Shown here: piece after piece, positions 29,547 to 38,792 of the stretch
Layout of the letters: each line of letters begins with the position of its first letter
Position numbering within the stretch: the first letter of the stretch is position 1
Notes under the pieces: generated by a model
Databases searched by the model: none
Told to the model about the DNA's origin: nothing
What the model saw: only the letters and a program-made list of their open reading frames with translations
Made by a program: the position numbers and the translations under genes
Source: Pseudomonas sp. LB-090624
GTDB lineage: Bacteria; Pseudomonadota; Gammaproteobacteria; Pseudomonadales; Pseudomonadaceae
Direction of reading: 5' to 3'
Length of the DNA stretch: 64,000 nucleotides
Assembly (NCBI RefSeq): GCF_003205205.1
Contig: NZ_QJRL01000005.1
Location: 1-64,000, forward strand

Positions 29547-29900
29547 ATGCATTACGTCGTGATCGAAACGCACCGCAGTGAATACCCGCGGCCAATCCGC
29601 TTCGCCAAGGGCACCTTGCTGGATATTGGCCCGCGCTACGAAGGCGAGCCGGGCTGGCAGGACTGGTACCTGTGCAGCTGCACCGGCCAGGAGCCCGGCT
29701 GGGTGCCGGCGCAGCTTATCGAACGGCTCAGCGTGGGCCAGGGCAGGGCACTGGACCATTATTGCGCGCACGAGCTGGATGCCGAACCGGGCCAGCTGGT
29801 GCAGCTGGTTCGCCCGCTCAATGGCTGGGTCTGGTGTCGGCGCCATGGCAATGGTGAACTCGGCTGGCTACCGGCAGAAAAACTTCAGCGACTGACCTGA
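29547..29900 (+). CDS. Double SH3-like domain protein
   Basis: A 117-residue soluble protein made of two SH3-like repeats (about 1-57 and 60-117), each with a tryptophan-rich middle and the ending GWVPAQLIE or GWLPAEKLQ. No signal peptide is present, so it is probably cytoplasmic. Such proteins bind peptides, but no partner is known. It stands alone with a GGGAGAGG ribosome site. Confidence 0.75.
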   Translation: MHYVVIETHRSEYPRPIRFAKGTLLDIGPRYEGEPGWQDWYLCSCTGQEPGWVPAQLIERLSVGQGRALDHYCAHELDAEPGQLVQLVRPLNGWVWCRRHGNGELGWLPAEKLQRLT

Positions 29901-30087
29901 GCTGCACCTGCCGCCACAACAGCGTGCGCAGGAAGCAGCGCGTGCGTTGTGGCAACGTGCATTTGCCCCCGCCCAAGAAACATGAGGACCATCTGATCCG
30001 CTTTTTTTCCGCAAACCTGAATCTGTAACCGTATCAGCCCAGGCTCGACAATGTGCTCATTCCCGCATCACAACTGTAGAGGTTCCA

Positions 30088-30171
30088 ATGGGCAAGCTGG
30101 CGCTGTTCCTCGGTGGTTTTCTGCTGCTGACCATTCTGATCGGTCTGCTTGGCACGATTCCGCCGAGCTGA
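30088..30171 (+). CDS. Possible 27-residue membrane microprotein
   Basis: A short frame encodes one hydrophobic helix (LALFLGGFLLLTILIGLLG) with a basic first residue pair and a small polar end. AGAGG lies seven bases before the ATG. Size and composition fit a single-span inner-membrane microprotein; conservation in relatives would be needed to prove it. Confidence 0.5.
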   Translation: MGKLALFLGGFLLLTILIGLLGTIPPS

Positions 30172-30367
30172 ATGCAAACTGCGGTTTACCTGCGCGGCCC
30201 GTCTAGTTCAAGAGGCGGGCCCAACACCTGACCAAGTGGCCAGTATTCCCCTGCTTTGCACTGCTGGACAAGCGGTAGGTGCAAGTCATTCTCAAGTGTA
30301 AAAGCCTCGTGTAGTCTCCCGCCGCCGTTCATTCGGTCGGTGTTTTTGTCTTGGAGTCGACACATTC

Positions 30368-30562
30368 ATGGAATGCAACAAAGGCACTTCAGCCATGCTG
30401 GAGTGGCGTAGCCGTTTTCTCGCTGAAGGGGCGCTTGATGAGCAGGTTTATGACCAGGCACTGCGCAATGCCGAGGCGCTTGAGCAAGCCGGAGTCATCA
30501 GCACGGCCGAGTGGATCGAGCTGGTCAAACTGGCCAATTCGGCCTTGCTGGTTGTGCGATAA
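30368..30562 (+). CDS. Small acidic helical protein, unknown
   Basis: A 64-residue protein, acidic and helical (LDEQVYDQALRNAEALEQAG). It has GGAG about eleven bases upstream and a natural codon pattern. A longer overlapping frame on the same strand reads as low-complexity shadow. I do not recognise the family. Confidence 0.55.
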   Translation: MECNKGTSAMLEWRSRFLAEGALDEQVYDQALRNAEALEQAGVISTAEWIELVKLANSALLVVR

Positions 30563-30692
30563 GTCGTTCTTAGCGCTGGGAAATCTGTCCACAAAAAACG
30601 TGGGTAGGTCTGTGGATAAAGTGCTGTAAGCCAAGCCCCCGGCGGCCTCTGTTAAATTGAGCAGAAATTGAACAGTGGTTTCGAGGGCTGAT

Positions 30693-31598
30693 TCAACGGG
30701 CCATGCCGGCCCGGCGTAGGGCTGCCAGCAGGTCGCGGAACCGTGCCGGCAGTTCGCCGGCAGGGAATACGGCGTGCATCTGTGGGTCCTGACCGCTGCT
30801 GGAAGTCAGGCGGTATTGTGGGCACACGCGGACCAGGCGCTCGGCCGCCACTTGTGCTTCGCCAACCCAGGCGGCCAGGCGGGCGATGCCGGCACCGGCC
30901 AAGGCAGCATGGTACACCGCGGTGCCCGAACCTAGACGCAGCCGGGGCCGCGGGCGCAGGCTGGTGATCTGCCCATCGCGGCAGAAGTGCCAAGCCTTGA
31001 GAATGCGTGGCGCTGTGTGCAGGATCAACGTGTGCCCCTCCAGCTCTTCCGGGTGTTGCGGCGTACCGGCCAAGGCCAAGTACGTCGGGCTGGCATACAG
31101 GTGGCGCTGATAGGGCCATAGTGGGTAGCCGATCAGTTCGCTCGATTGCGGGAAGGCGCCGCGTACCACGAAATCGAATTTGTCCTGCAGCGGGTCAAGC
31201 GCCTCATCGCTGTACTGCACATCCAGGGTCACCTGGGGGTGGCACCGAGAAAACTCGGCAAGGACCTGCGGCAGCACATGTTCACCGAGTAGCTGCGGTA
31301 CGGCAAAGCGGACCCAGCCTTGGGCGCTGCCACTGAGCGCGGCCAGTTCGTCGGCAGCGTCGCGTTGCACATCCAGCAAGCGTTCGGCGTGGGGCAGCAG
31401 GCGCTCACCCGCTTCTGTCAGCGTGACGGCATTGGCGTTACGGTTGAGCAGCTTGCTCCCGGCATTGTCTTCCAGCGTTTGGACTGCACGGGTCACGGCG
31501 CTGGGCGAGCGCCCCAGTGCACGGGCGGCGGCAACGAAGCTGCGCTTGTGCGCCACGCTGACGAATGCCTGAATTTCTCGCAGCATGTCCAATGCCAT
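30693..31598 (-). CDS. LysR-family transcriptional regulator
   Basis: A 301-residue LysR regulator: helix-turn-helix at about 17-37 (AARALGRSPSAVTRAVQTLE) and an inducer-binding domain after residue 90. It is divergent from the TauE/SafE gene 100 bases away, the typical arrangement for control of the neighbour. The start at 31598 has GAGGA eight bases before; an upstream in-frame ATG adds an odd cysteine-rich extension. Confidence 0.85.
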   Translation of the reverse strand: MALDMLREIQAFVSVAHKRSFVAAARALGRSPSAVTRAVQTLEDNAGSKLLNRNANAVTLTEAGERLLPHAERLLDVQRDAADELAALSGSAQGWVRFAVPQLLGEHVLPQVLAEFSRCHPQVTLDVQYSDEALDPLQDKFDFVVRGAFPQSSELIGYPLWPYQRHLYASPTYLALAGTPQHPEELEGHTLILHTAPRILKAWHFCRDGQITSLRPRPRLRLGSGTAVYHAALAGAGIARLAAWVGEAQVAAERLVRVCPQYRLTSSSGQDPQMHAVFPAGELPARFRDLLAALRRAGMAR

Positions 31599-31697
31599 TG
31601 CCGGGTCCTCGTTGCAGATTTTGCAATATGGCATTTCAACACAAGTGCGCCTCTTTGATTAGCCTTGCACGTCTTAACTGCCTGGAACCGCTTACTC

Positions 31698-32456
31698 ATG
31701 GATATTGCCGTGCTCTCTGTGTTCGCCTTCGCCGCTGGGCTGATCGATGCCGCCGTGGGTGGCGGCGGGCTGATCCAGATCCCGGCCCTGTTCAACGTGC
31801 TGCCTACCGCGCAACCGGCAGCATTGCTGGGCACCAACAAGCTGGCGTCGGTGTGTGGCACGGCCTTCGCCGCGCGCTCGTTCATTCGCAAGGTGACACT
31901 GGATTGGGGCCTGATCGTACCGGCGGCAGTCAGCGCCTTCGTCATGTCGTTCGTCGGTGCCGCCACGGTGTCGCTGGTGCCGCCCAGCGTGATGCGTCCG
32001 GCTGTTCTGGTGCTGATCGTGCTGATGGCCATCTACACCTTCTGCAAGAAGGATTTTGGCACTCTGCACAAACCAGCGCGGATCGGCCGCAAGGAACAAT
32101 GCCTGGCGGTGCTGATCGGTGGGGCCATCGGCTTCTACGATGGCTTGTTCGGCCCGGGTACCGGCAGTTTCCTGATCTTCCTGTTCATCCGCTTCTTCGC
32201 CTTGGATTTCTTGCACGCCTCGGCCTCAGCCAAAGTGGTGAACATTGCTACCAACCTGGCGGCGCTGGTGTTCTTCGTGCCGTCGGGCAACGTGCTGTAT
32301 GCCATCGCCCTGCCCATGGCGGTGTGCAACATCCTGGGGGCGCTGACCGGCACCTGGCTGGCGGTACGCAAGGGCGCCGGTTTTGTCCGCGGGTTGTTCC
32401 TGGTGCTGTTGTGTGTGCTGATCGCCAAGCTGTCGTGGGACTTGCTGGCGGGCTAG
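31698..32456 (+). CDS. TauE/SafE (TSUP) family membrane exporter
   Basis: A 252-residue TSUP transporter with about eight helices, the first motif AAGLIDAAVGGGGLIQIPAL and the second GFYDGLFGPGTGSFLIF. It is of the YfcA branch; the substrate is probably a small sulfur-containing or organic anion. Divergent LysR gene next to it is the likely regulator. Unlike the TSUP gene at 8.8-9.6 kb, it belongs to a different subgroup. Confidence 0.85.
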   Translation: MDIAVLSVFAFAAGLIDAAVGGGGLIQIPALFNVLPTAQPAALLGTNKLASVCGTAFAARSFIRKVTLDWGLIVPAAVSAFVMSFVGAATVSLVPPSVMRPAVLVLIVLMAIYTFCKKDFGTLHKPARIGRKEQCLAVLIGGAIGFYDGLFGPGTGSFLIFLFIRFFALDFLHASASAKVVNIATNLAALVFFVPSGNVLYAIALPMAVCNILGALTGTWLAVRKGAGFVRGLFLVLLCVLIAKLSWDLLAG

Positions 32457-32457
32457 T

Positions 32458-33867
32458 TCAGCTCACCTGGCGCTGTGCTTCGGTCTGCTCGACACGGTTG
32501 CGGCCATGGGCCTTGGCTCGGTACAGCGCGTGGTCGGCGCTTGCCAGCAGTTCGTCCAGGCTGGGGGCCGGCACGTCAGCGTCGCAGCCAGTCACGCCAA
32601 TACTCACGGTAATTTGCAGGCGCTGGCCCCCCTGCAGCACGTGCAGGTCCTGCACGGCGCGGCGCAGGCGCTCGGCAGTGAACTTGGCCCGCTCCGGCGC
32701 AAGGCCGGGGAGAACAACCACGAACTCCTCGCCCCCCAGGCGGGCGAACAGCTCATCGTTATGCAACTGGTCTTGCAGGGTGCCGGCGAATTGGCGCAGC
32801 ACCTGGTCACCGACCGCGTGGCCGTGGGCATCGTTGATCGATTTGAAGTGGTCGATGTCCAGCATCATCAGGGTCAGCGGGAGCGCCTGGGCGTGCTGCT
32901 GGCGGCTGTCCAGCAGTGCGTTGGCGCGGCGGGTGAAGGCGCTACGGGTGAGCACGCCGGTGAGGTGGTCGATGGTGGCCTGGTGCGCCAGCCGAGCCAT
33001 CAGGCTGCGGTTGGCCTGGCTGACGCAGGCCACCACCAGCGGCCCGAGTACCAGCATGGCAATGCCCAGGCGTGCGGACATCAGCGTTGTGACCCCGGGC
33101 TCGCTTTGCGGCACGCTGAAGTGCATCAGGTTCTGCGCCACCGCCACGATCAAGGTGCTGCCGGCGGTGAGGGTCAGCAATGAAACCAGGAATGGCGAGT
33201 AGGTCCAGGCGCACCAGAGCAAGGCGGCAATCGGGAAGGCAATCGCCCCTGGGCCCCCGAACGCGATGCTGAACGCCAGCGAGGCCATTAACACCAGCAG
33301 CGGCGCCAGGCGGATGGCCTGCGCACCGCCGCGCACCATGGCGCGTGCCGAGGGCGCGGTAAGCAGCACCGGTAGCACCAGCACGCCGGTCGAGAATTGC
33401 TCGCTGAACCATGCCAGCCACGTGGCGCGCAACGATTGTTCGAACCACGGCGCGGCCATGACCGCGGCCATGCTGGCCGCCACCATGGCGCCGGCGGCGC
33501 AGGCGGCGAACACGCTGAGCACGCCGTGCGGGGTGCGCATGCGCCGATGCAGGCGCGGCGAGCGCGAAAGCAGTTGCCAAAGCGTGACCACCACGCCCAG
33601 GTTGCACAGGTTGAACCACAGCGCTGGGGCCCAGGCGCTCCCACACAGCAGGTCGGCGCCGACCATTGCCAGCCACACCAGGCTGAACCCGGCAGGCGTG
33701 GCCTGGCGGGGGTAGCGCAGCAGCAGGCCAGCCAGTACCGCATTCACCGGCCAGAACAGCGACAGCGATTCGATCGGGCGGGCCAGGATGCCGCCCAAGG
33801 TGAGGCCAAAGGTCAGGCACAGCAGAATGACATAAGGCAACAAGCGCGATTGGGCTGGATGAACCAT
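32458..33867 (-). CDS. Diguanylate cyclase with MASE1-like membrane sensor
   Basis: A protein of 469 residues. The first about 290 residues form eight or so membrane helices of MASE1-like type (SLFWPVNAVLAGLLLR and GADLLCGSAW). A GGDEF domain follows, with LDIDHFKSIND and an intact catalytic GGEEF, so it should make c-di-GMP. The inhibitory RxxD site five residues before GGEEF is replaced by HNDE, so feedback inhibition is probably missing. The ATG at 33867 is preferred; a TTG fifteen bases upstream is possible. It converges on the TauE gene. Confidence 0.82.
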   Translation of the reverse strand: MVHPAQSRLLPYVILLCLTFGLTLGGILARPIESLSLFWPVNAVLAGLLLRYPRQATPAGFSLVWLAMVGADLLCGSAWAPALWFNLCNLGVVVTLWQLLSRSPRLHRRMRTPHGVLSVFAACAAGAMVAASMAAVMAAPWFEQSLRATWLAWFSEQFSTGVLVLPVLLTAPSARAMVRGGAQAIRLAPLLVLMASLAFSIAFGGPGAIAFPIAALLWCAWTYSPFLVSLLTLTAGSTLIVAVAQNLMHFSVPQSEPGVTTLMSARLGIAMLVLGPLVVACVSQANRSLMARLAHQATIDHLTGVLTRSAFTRRANALLDSRQQHAQALPLTLMMLDIDHFKSINDAHGHAVGDQVLRQFAGTLQDQLHNDELFARLGGEEFVVVLPGLAPERAKFTAERLRRAVQDLHVLQGGQRLQITVSIGVTGCDADVPAPSLDELLASADHALYRAKAHGRNRVEQTEAQRQVS

Positions 33868-34007
33868 GAGCGCGACCGGCAAGCGGAAACGAAATCCAGG
33901 ACAACGGCTTGAAGCACCTGGGGCAATGAGCAGCAGTGTGGTTCGTCAGGGTACTTGATGTCAATCTGCCGCGATCGGTCGAGATAATGCCAGGTTGCCT
34001 GCGATTG

Positions 34008-35840
34008 TCATTGCAAGCCAAAGAACCACGGCACCATGACCACAGTGACCAGCATCACCAGCACGGTGAATGGCACGCCGATTTTGACGAAGTCGGCGAA
34101 GCGGTATTGCCCCGGCCCCAGCACCAGCGTGTTGACCGGCGATGACACCGGCGTCATGAACGCTGCCGATGCGGCCAGCGCTACGGTCATGGCGAACGGG
34201 TAGGGCGACATGCCCAGCTGCGCCGCCGTGCTGACGGCTACTGGCGCCATTAGCACGGCAGTGGCGTTGTTGAAAATAAACAAGCCAATCACCGCCGTGA
34301 CGGCGAACAGGCAGGCAAGGATGGCACTGGGGCCGGCGCCGCCCAGCACGCCGACCAGCCCGCCTACCGCCAGGTCGATACCGCCGGTTTTCTGCAGCGC
34401 CTGGGCAAATGGCAACATGCCGACGATCAGCACCAGGCTTTGCCAGTGAATGGCCCGGTAGGCGCTGTTCATGTCGATGCAACGGCCGGCACCCATCAAC
34501 AGGCAGCCAATCAGCGCGGCGATGACATTGGGCACCGCGCCGCTGACCATCAGCCCGACCATCACCGCCAGGCTCAGCAATGCCTGTGGCGCACGGGTGC
34601 GGGCAGGCGCCACCTGATCGATCTCTGCGGGCAGGCTCAGGACCAGGAAATCCTTGGGTTTGCTTTGCAACAGGCGCACGGCCTTCCAGGGGCCGACCAC
34701 CAGCAGGGTGTCGCCCAGGCGCAGCTTTTCTTCCACCAGTTGTTCTTCTATAGCCGCCTGCTCGCGGCGCAGGCCGACCACGTTGAGGTCGTAGCGGGTA
34801 CGAAAGGCAAGTTCCAGAATGGTCTTGCCGATCAGTTGTGAACCTGGTGGCAGTGACACCTCGGCCATGCCCAGGTCCTGGGACTGGTCGATGAAATAGG
34901 CCGCCTTGAAATGCAGCGGTTCCAGCTGCATGGTCTGGCACAGGCTGCGCAGGTCGTCACGGTTGGCGAACAGGTCGAGCAGCAGCACGTCGCCCTGTTG
35001 CAGCACGGTGCTGGACCCGGCGGAGATCACCCGGGTGGTGAACTTGTGCTGGCGCTCGATGCCGATCACGTTGGCACCGTGCCGGGTGCGCAGCTCCAGT
35101 TCGCCGAGGGTGTGGCCGATCAGTGGCGAGTTTGGGCGGATGCGCAGGCGCCGCTCACGGCCGTTGAGCTTGTAGTCCAGTACCAAGTCCAGCAGCGTGC
35201 GTCGGCTTTCCACGCGGCCATCCTTGCGCACTTCACCATTGAGCCACTTGCGGGTCAGCAGCATGTAGCCGATGCCCATCACCAGCACCACCAGACCGAA
35301 CGGGGTGAAGCTGAAGAAGCTGAAGCCCGCGTGGCCATGGCGTACCAGCTCGCTGTGCACCACAACGTTGGGTGGCGTGGCGACCAGGCTTAGCATACCG
35401 CTGATCAGGCCGGCGAAGGCCAGTGGCATCATCAGGCGACTGGGGGATAGCTGCAGGCGTGCGGCGATGCTCAACACCACCGGTATGAAAATGGCGACCA
35501 CGCCGGTTGAGCTCATGATCGAGCCTAGCCCGGCCACGGCCACCATCAGCAGTACCAGCAGGCGGGCCTCACTGTTGCCAGCCCGCTCGCTCATCCACTC
35601 GCCGATGCGGTAGGCGATACCGGTGCGGACCAAGCCTTCGCCAAGTACGAACAGGGCAGCGATCAATACCACGTTGGGGTCGCTGAAGCCGGCCAGGGCC
35701 TGCTCCACGGTCAGTATGCCGAGCAATGGCAGGGCGAGGATCACCAATAGCGCGACCACGTCCATGCGTGGGCGGTTGATGACGAACAGGACAATGACAA
35801 TGGCCAGCAGGCCGAGGACCCAGAGCAGCTCTTGGTTCAT
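34008..35840 (-). CDS. SLC13-type permease with two RCK_C (TrkA-C) domains
   Basis: A 610-residue divalent-anion/sodium symporter relative. Membrane helices cover about 1-190 and 395-610. Between them lie two soluble TrkA-C domains (about 205-290 and 295-380). [11 protein letters not shown] and the C-terminal STAAQLG...PVSSPVN are transport-site-like repeats. Such proteins are linked to sulfate, silicate or organic-acid uptake; the substrate is unknown. The start MNQELL at 35840 follows GGGGGAG-type purines. Confidence 0.82.
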   Translation of the reverse strand: MNQELLWVLGLLAIVIVLFVINRPRMDVVALLVILALPLLGILTVEQALAGFSDPNVVLIAALFVLGEGLVRTGIAYRIGEWMSERAGNSEARLLVLLMVAVAGLGSIMSSTGVVAIFIPVVLSIAARLQLSPSRLMMPLAFAGLISGMLSLVATPPNVVVHSELVRHGHAGFSFFSFTPFGLVVLVMGIGYMLLTRKWLNGEVRKDGRVESRRTLLDLVLDYKLNGRERRLRIRPNSPLIGHTLGELELRTRHGANVIGIERQHKFTTRVISAGSSTVLQQGDVLLLDLFANRDDLRSLCQTMQLEPLHFKAAYFIDQSQDLGMAEVSLPPGSQLIGKTILELAFRTRYDLNVVGLRREQAAIEEQLVEEKLRLGDTLLVVGPWKAVRLLQSKPKDFLVLSLPAEIDQVAPARTRAPQALLSLAVMVGLMVSGAVPNVIAALIGCLLMGAGRCIDMNSAYRAIHWQSLVLIVGMLPFAQALQKTGGIDLAVGGLVGVLGGAGPSAILACLFAVTAVIGLFIFNNATAVLMAPVAVSTAAQLGMSPYPFAMTVALAASAAFMTPVSSPVNTLVLGPGQYRFADFVKIGVPFTVLVMLVTVVMVPWFFGLQ

Positions 35841-35989
35841 GGGGAGGGGGTGTTCCTTCACACGGAGGCACGATAGACAGTAGCAGCCAGTGTGCCAGCT
35901 TGCGGTGAAGGGGGTGTTGATGTGCTGCAGTGTTTCGGGGGCAAGACTGTCCGGCAGGAACAGACTTGTGATGCAAAGCGGCCGGTCAT

Positions 35990-36075
35990 GCTGAAGATTT
36001 TATTCGCCAGTGATGGCCCTTTCGCCGCGCAAGGCCGCGCCCCCGGTGGCCGAGGTTGCGGCCTTTCAGGCCAAC
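35990..36075. repeat. REP-like inverted repeats
   Basis: GCCCTTTCGCCGCGCAAGGCCGCGCCC and the following AGGTTGCGGCCTTTCAGGCC resemble degenerate putida REP halves. They close the gap between permease and glycine-zipper genes. Confidence 0.4.
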
Positions 36076-36079
36076 GGTA

Positions 36080-36472
36080 TCAGTGACGGTGACGGCGATG
36101 CTTCTTGCTACCGCGGTTGTCGTCGCCCAGGTGGTTGCCCAGTGCGCCACCGGCGGCGCCGCCCAGGCCGGCACCTACGGTAGAACCGGTTTTGCCGCCT
36201 ACTGCGCCGCCCAGCAGCGAGCCGCCGGCTGAACCCAGGCCACCGCCAATGGCGGCTTCGGTGCGGTTACCCTTGCGTGCGCCCACGGCACTGCCGGCCG
36301 CGCCGCCGACCCCGGCGCCGATGGCGGCGCCAGTTCTGCCGCCGAGCTGTTGGCCAACAACGTTGCCCAGGACACCACCCAGGCCACCGCCGATGGCGGC
36401 AGTACCGTCACCGGCGAAAGCGCCCTGGCACAGCAGCAGGCCGAGGGCAAGGGAAGGCAGAGTCAGACGCAT
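36080..36472 (-). CDS. Glycine-zipper envelope protein
   Basis: A 130-residue secreted or envelope protein. A signal peptide (about 1-20, ending GAFA) is followed by repeated GxxxG zippers (for example GGGLGGVLGNVVGQQLGG, repeated three times) and a basic tail SKKHRRHRH. Glycine-zipper proteins insert in or line the outer membrane and periplasm, but the exact function is unknown. GAGG lies upstream. The neighbour at 36.5 kb also has a His-rich tail. Confidence 0.75.
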   Translation of the reverse strand: MRLTLPSLALGLLLCQGAFAGDGTAAIGGGLGGVLGNVVGQQLGGRTGAAIGAGVGGAAGSAVGARKGNRTEAAIGGGLGSAGGSLLGGAVGGKTGSTVGAGLGGAAGGALGNHLGDDNRGSKKHRRHRH

Positions 36473-36546
36473 GATACGAACCTCAAAGGAATCATCAGGA
36501 TGTGTTGCCGCCCGACGGGCGGCGGGTCAGGGCTGGAAAAGACGCT

Positions 36547-36738
36547 TCAGCGGTAGTAACGGTCACCGCGGTATTGGCGATTGTCATCCTCGTCATTGTC
36601 GCGGTCATGCCGGTGGTGGTGGCGATGGTCACGGTCGCGGTCACGCCATCCATCGTCATCGTCATGGTAGCGATGGCTATGGCAACCTGCGGTGAGCAGG
36701 ACAACAGCAACCAGCGAAAGGCTTGCAAAACGCATCAT
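36547..36738 (-). CDS. Small His/Asp-rich lipoprotein
   Basis: A 63-residue lipoprotein with lipobox LLTAGC near residue 18. The remainder is almost only His, Asp and Arg (HHRHDRDNDEDDN), a composition that would bind metal ions. A GTG at 36741 would be an alternative start with a better ribosome-site distance. It lies beside a glycine-zipper gene and an RcnB-like gene, hinting at metal handling in the envelope. Confidence 0.65.
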   Translation of the reverse strand: MMRFASLSLVAVVLLTAGCHSHRYHDDDDGWRDRDRDHRHHHRHDRDNDEDDNRQYRGDRYYR

Positions 36739-36839
36739 CACGATATAGGTCCTTGATCCGCAAAGGTTTACCGCACACCTTCTGAGACTGGGATCGATCC
36801 ATTTGGTTTCCTGAGCGAGAAAAAAAATGTGCTGCCGGC

Positions 36840-37060
36840 GATGAGCGGCGCGGCTTGGCGCTGGCGATGTTCAACATCGCGCGTCTCAACGCTTCAATGG
36901 TCACCGGGGCCGGTGGATGGGGTTGCGGCGCATTGGCCTAGGGGGCGGCGTGCGGGGCACGAAAGACAGCGCCGCCAGCCTGCTGGTCCAGGCCGATGCG
37001 GCGCTTTATCAGACCAAAGCCGCCGGGCCTGACACTGTGCACATGGCGGCGCTGGTGAAG
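36840..37060 (+). pseudogene. GGDEF-domain fragment (decayed)
   Basis: On the plus strand, the stretch around 36930-37050 reads GTKDSAASLLVQADAALYQTK..., the typical C-terminal end of a GGDEF domain (QADAALYxAKxxG). Upstream, no intact frame or GGEEF exists, and the frame breaks near 36920. It is the relic of a lost diguanylate cyclase gene. Confidence 0.6.
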
Positions 37061-37070
37061 GCGGGATGGA

Positions 37071-37361
37071 TCAGGAGGCAGGCTGGATGGCCAGCACCAC
37101 TCCGTTGGTAATCTGTATCAGCACATAGTGCTCGCCCATGCGCACCCAGTGGCTTTCCTTTTCCGGCGTGGGCAGGCCTTTGGCTTTCCAGTCCTTGATG
37201 GTCTGGTCGTCACGCTTGTACTGGTCCGGAGCCTTGTCGCCGACCTTGAGTTCGCGATTGTGGGTTTCCGGGGCGGTGATGCTTTCTTCGCTGGAGGGGG
37301 CTGCGGTGGCTGCCAGTGGCAAGCAGGGCAGGGCGGCGAATAACAGGTAGTGCAGTTTCAT
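37071..37361 (-). CDS. RcnB-family periplasmic protein
   Basis: A 96-residue exported protein: signal peptide (about 1-20) and the RcnB-like block YKRDDQTIKDWKAKGL...ESHWVRMGEHYVLIQITNGVV. RcnB of E. coli acts in nickel and cobalt homeostasis in the periplasm; whether this homologue binds metal is unknown. Conserved protein starts at 37361 with AAGGAG upstream. Confidence 0.75.
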   Translation of the reverse strand: MKLHYLLFAALPCLPLAATAAPSSEESITAPETHNRELKVGDKAPDQYKRDDQTIKDWKAKGLPTPEKESHWVRMGEHYVLIQITNGVVLAIQPAS

Positions 37362-37475
37362 GACGGGCTCCTTGTAACGGCATGTCTTGTCTGCGACAGC
37401 GGAATGGGCGTGACAATTCACTCGGGCTGCGCGCCAGTGCTAGAGTCGCTTCTTTTCAAACCTCGAGGATGGAAC

Positions 37476-37826
37476 ATGCGTGCGATTCTGCCGATGGCCG
37501 CGGCGCTGATGCTGGTCGGTTGTGCTTCTGCGACGATGGACACTGCGCGCGGCGGCAAGCCGACTGCCCAGCTCGACTCGCACAAGGCACCAGAGCTGGT
37601 GGCGCAGTGCATCCAGTTCAGCTGGCAGGAAGAGAAGGTGTTCGGCGATGACGCCAGTGGCTACCTGGAACCGCGCAAGCAAGGGGGGTTGACCGTGTAT
37701 ACCCGTCAGGCCGAGTCGTTCGTGGATGTGTATCCGCAGGCGGGTGGCACGCACGTGGATTACTACGCGCAGAAGAACGACAGCGTGGCGCTGCAGCGCC
37801 GGGCGGCAGCGGCGACCTGTTTGTAA
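37476..37826 (+). CDS. Small lipoprotein, unknown
   Basis: A 116-residue lipoprotein: signal with lipobox LMLVGC (Cys16), then a small soluble domain with SWQEEKVFGDD and VDVYPQAGG. GAGGATGG precedes the ATG at 37476. No function is recognised. Confidence 0.7.
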   Translation: MRAILPMAAALMLVGCASATMDTARGGKPTAQLDSHKAPELVAQCIQFSWQEEKVFGDDASGYLEPRKQGGLTVYTRQAESFVDVYPQAGGTHVDYYAQKNDSVALQRRAAAATCL

Positions 37827-37846
37827 CGGTATCGACTTGAGCGGGG

Positions 37847-37914
37847 GCACTGCCTTCTGTACGGGCCCGTCCCGGGTTGAGGCACCGGGTTTACAAATTT
37901 TAGCAAGGCAGTGC
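37847..37914. repeat. Long inverted repeat, possible structured RNA
   Basis: GCACTGCCTT (37847-37856) is repeated in exact inverse as AAGGCAGTGC (37905-37914). Inside lie the palindrome ACGGGCCCGT and a second stem CCCGG/CCGGG. The whole 68 bases could fold into a compact structured RNA or be a mobile REP-type element. Confidence 0.4.
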
Positions 37915-37970
37915 TGTCGTGTGCGCAGGGTGGAGTCTAGCATCAAGCGCTTACCCTCAAGGACGACGCC

Positions 37971-38792
37971 ATGGACCGCTCCCTGCAACTCAATCGTGCC
38001 AGCTGGGACGAGCGCGCCCCGCTGCACGCTGCCTCGAAAGATTACGAAGTCGAACGGCTGGTCCAGCACCGCGAGCAGCTGTCAGAAACCGTGCGCTTTG
38101 ACCTGCCGTTGCTGGGTGATATCGACGGCCTCAATGCGGTCCATCTGCAGTGCCATATCGGCACCGATACCCTCTCGCTGGCCCGCCTAGGCGCCAAGGT
38201 TTGCGGCCTGGACTATTCTGCGGCCTCTTTGGCCGAGGCGCGGGCGTTGGCTGCGCGCTGCACGGCGGCCATCGAATATGTGGAATCTGACGTCTACGCG
38301 GCCGACAAGGTCTTGCCGGCGGGTACGTTCGACCTGGTCTACACCGGCATTGGCGCGCTCTGCTGGCTACCTCGTATCGAACCCTGGGCACGTACCGTGG
38401 CAGCGCTGCTGAAACCGGGCGGGCGGCTGTTCCTGCGCGATGGCCATCCCATGCTGATGGCCGTCAACGAAGACCACCAGAACCGCTTGCAGCTCGAATA
38501 TCCCTATTTCGAGCACCAGGAGCCAACGGTGTGGCACAACGACCAGACTTACGTCGAGACCGATCAACGGCTGGTTCACAGCGAAACTCACGAATGGAAC
38601 CACGGCCTTGGCGAAGTGATTACCGCCTTGCTGGGCCACGGGCTGCAACTGACGGCACTGGTCGAGCACCAGAGCATCCCCTGGGAGGCGCTGCCTGGGC
38701 AGATGGTCAAGGGCGACGACGGTGAGTACCGCCTGTGCGAGCAGCCGGCGCGTCTGCCCCTGAGTTACACCCTGGCGGCGGTCAAAACCTGA
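37971..38792 (+). CDS. Class I SAM-dependent methyltransferase
   Basis: A 273-residue Rossmann-fold methyltransferase. The SAM site appears as VHLQCHIGTDTLSLARLG (motif I position), followed by CGLDYS and the acidic ESDVY. The substrate cannot be told. It converges with the SDR gene and ends one base from its stop. Confidence 0.8.
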   Translation: MDRSLQLNRASWDERAPLHAASKDYEVERLVQHREQLSETVRFDLPLLGDIDGLNAVHLQCHIGTDTLSLARLGAKVCGLDYSAASLAEARALAARCTAAIEYVESDVYAADKVLPAGTFDLVYTGIGALCWLPRIEPWARTVAALLKPGGRLFLRDGHPMLMAVNEDHQNRLQLEYPYFEHQEPTVWHNDQTYVETDQRLVHSETHEWNHGLGEVITALLGHGLQLTALVEHQSIPWEALPGQMVKGDDGEYRLCEQPARLPLSYTLAAVKT

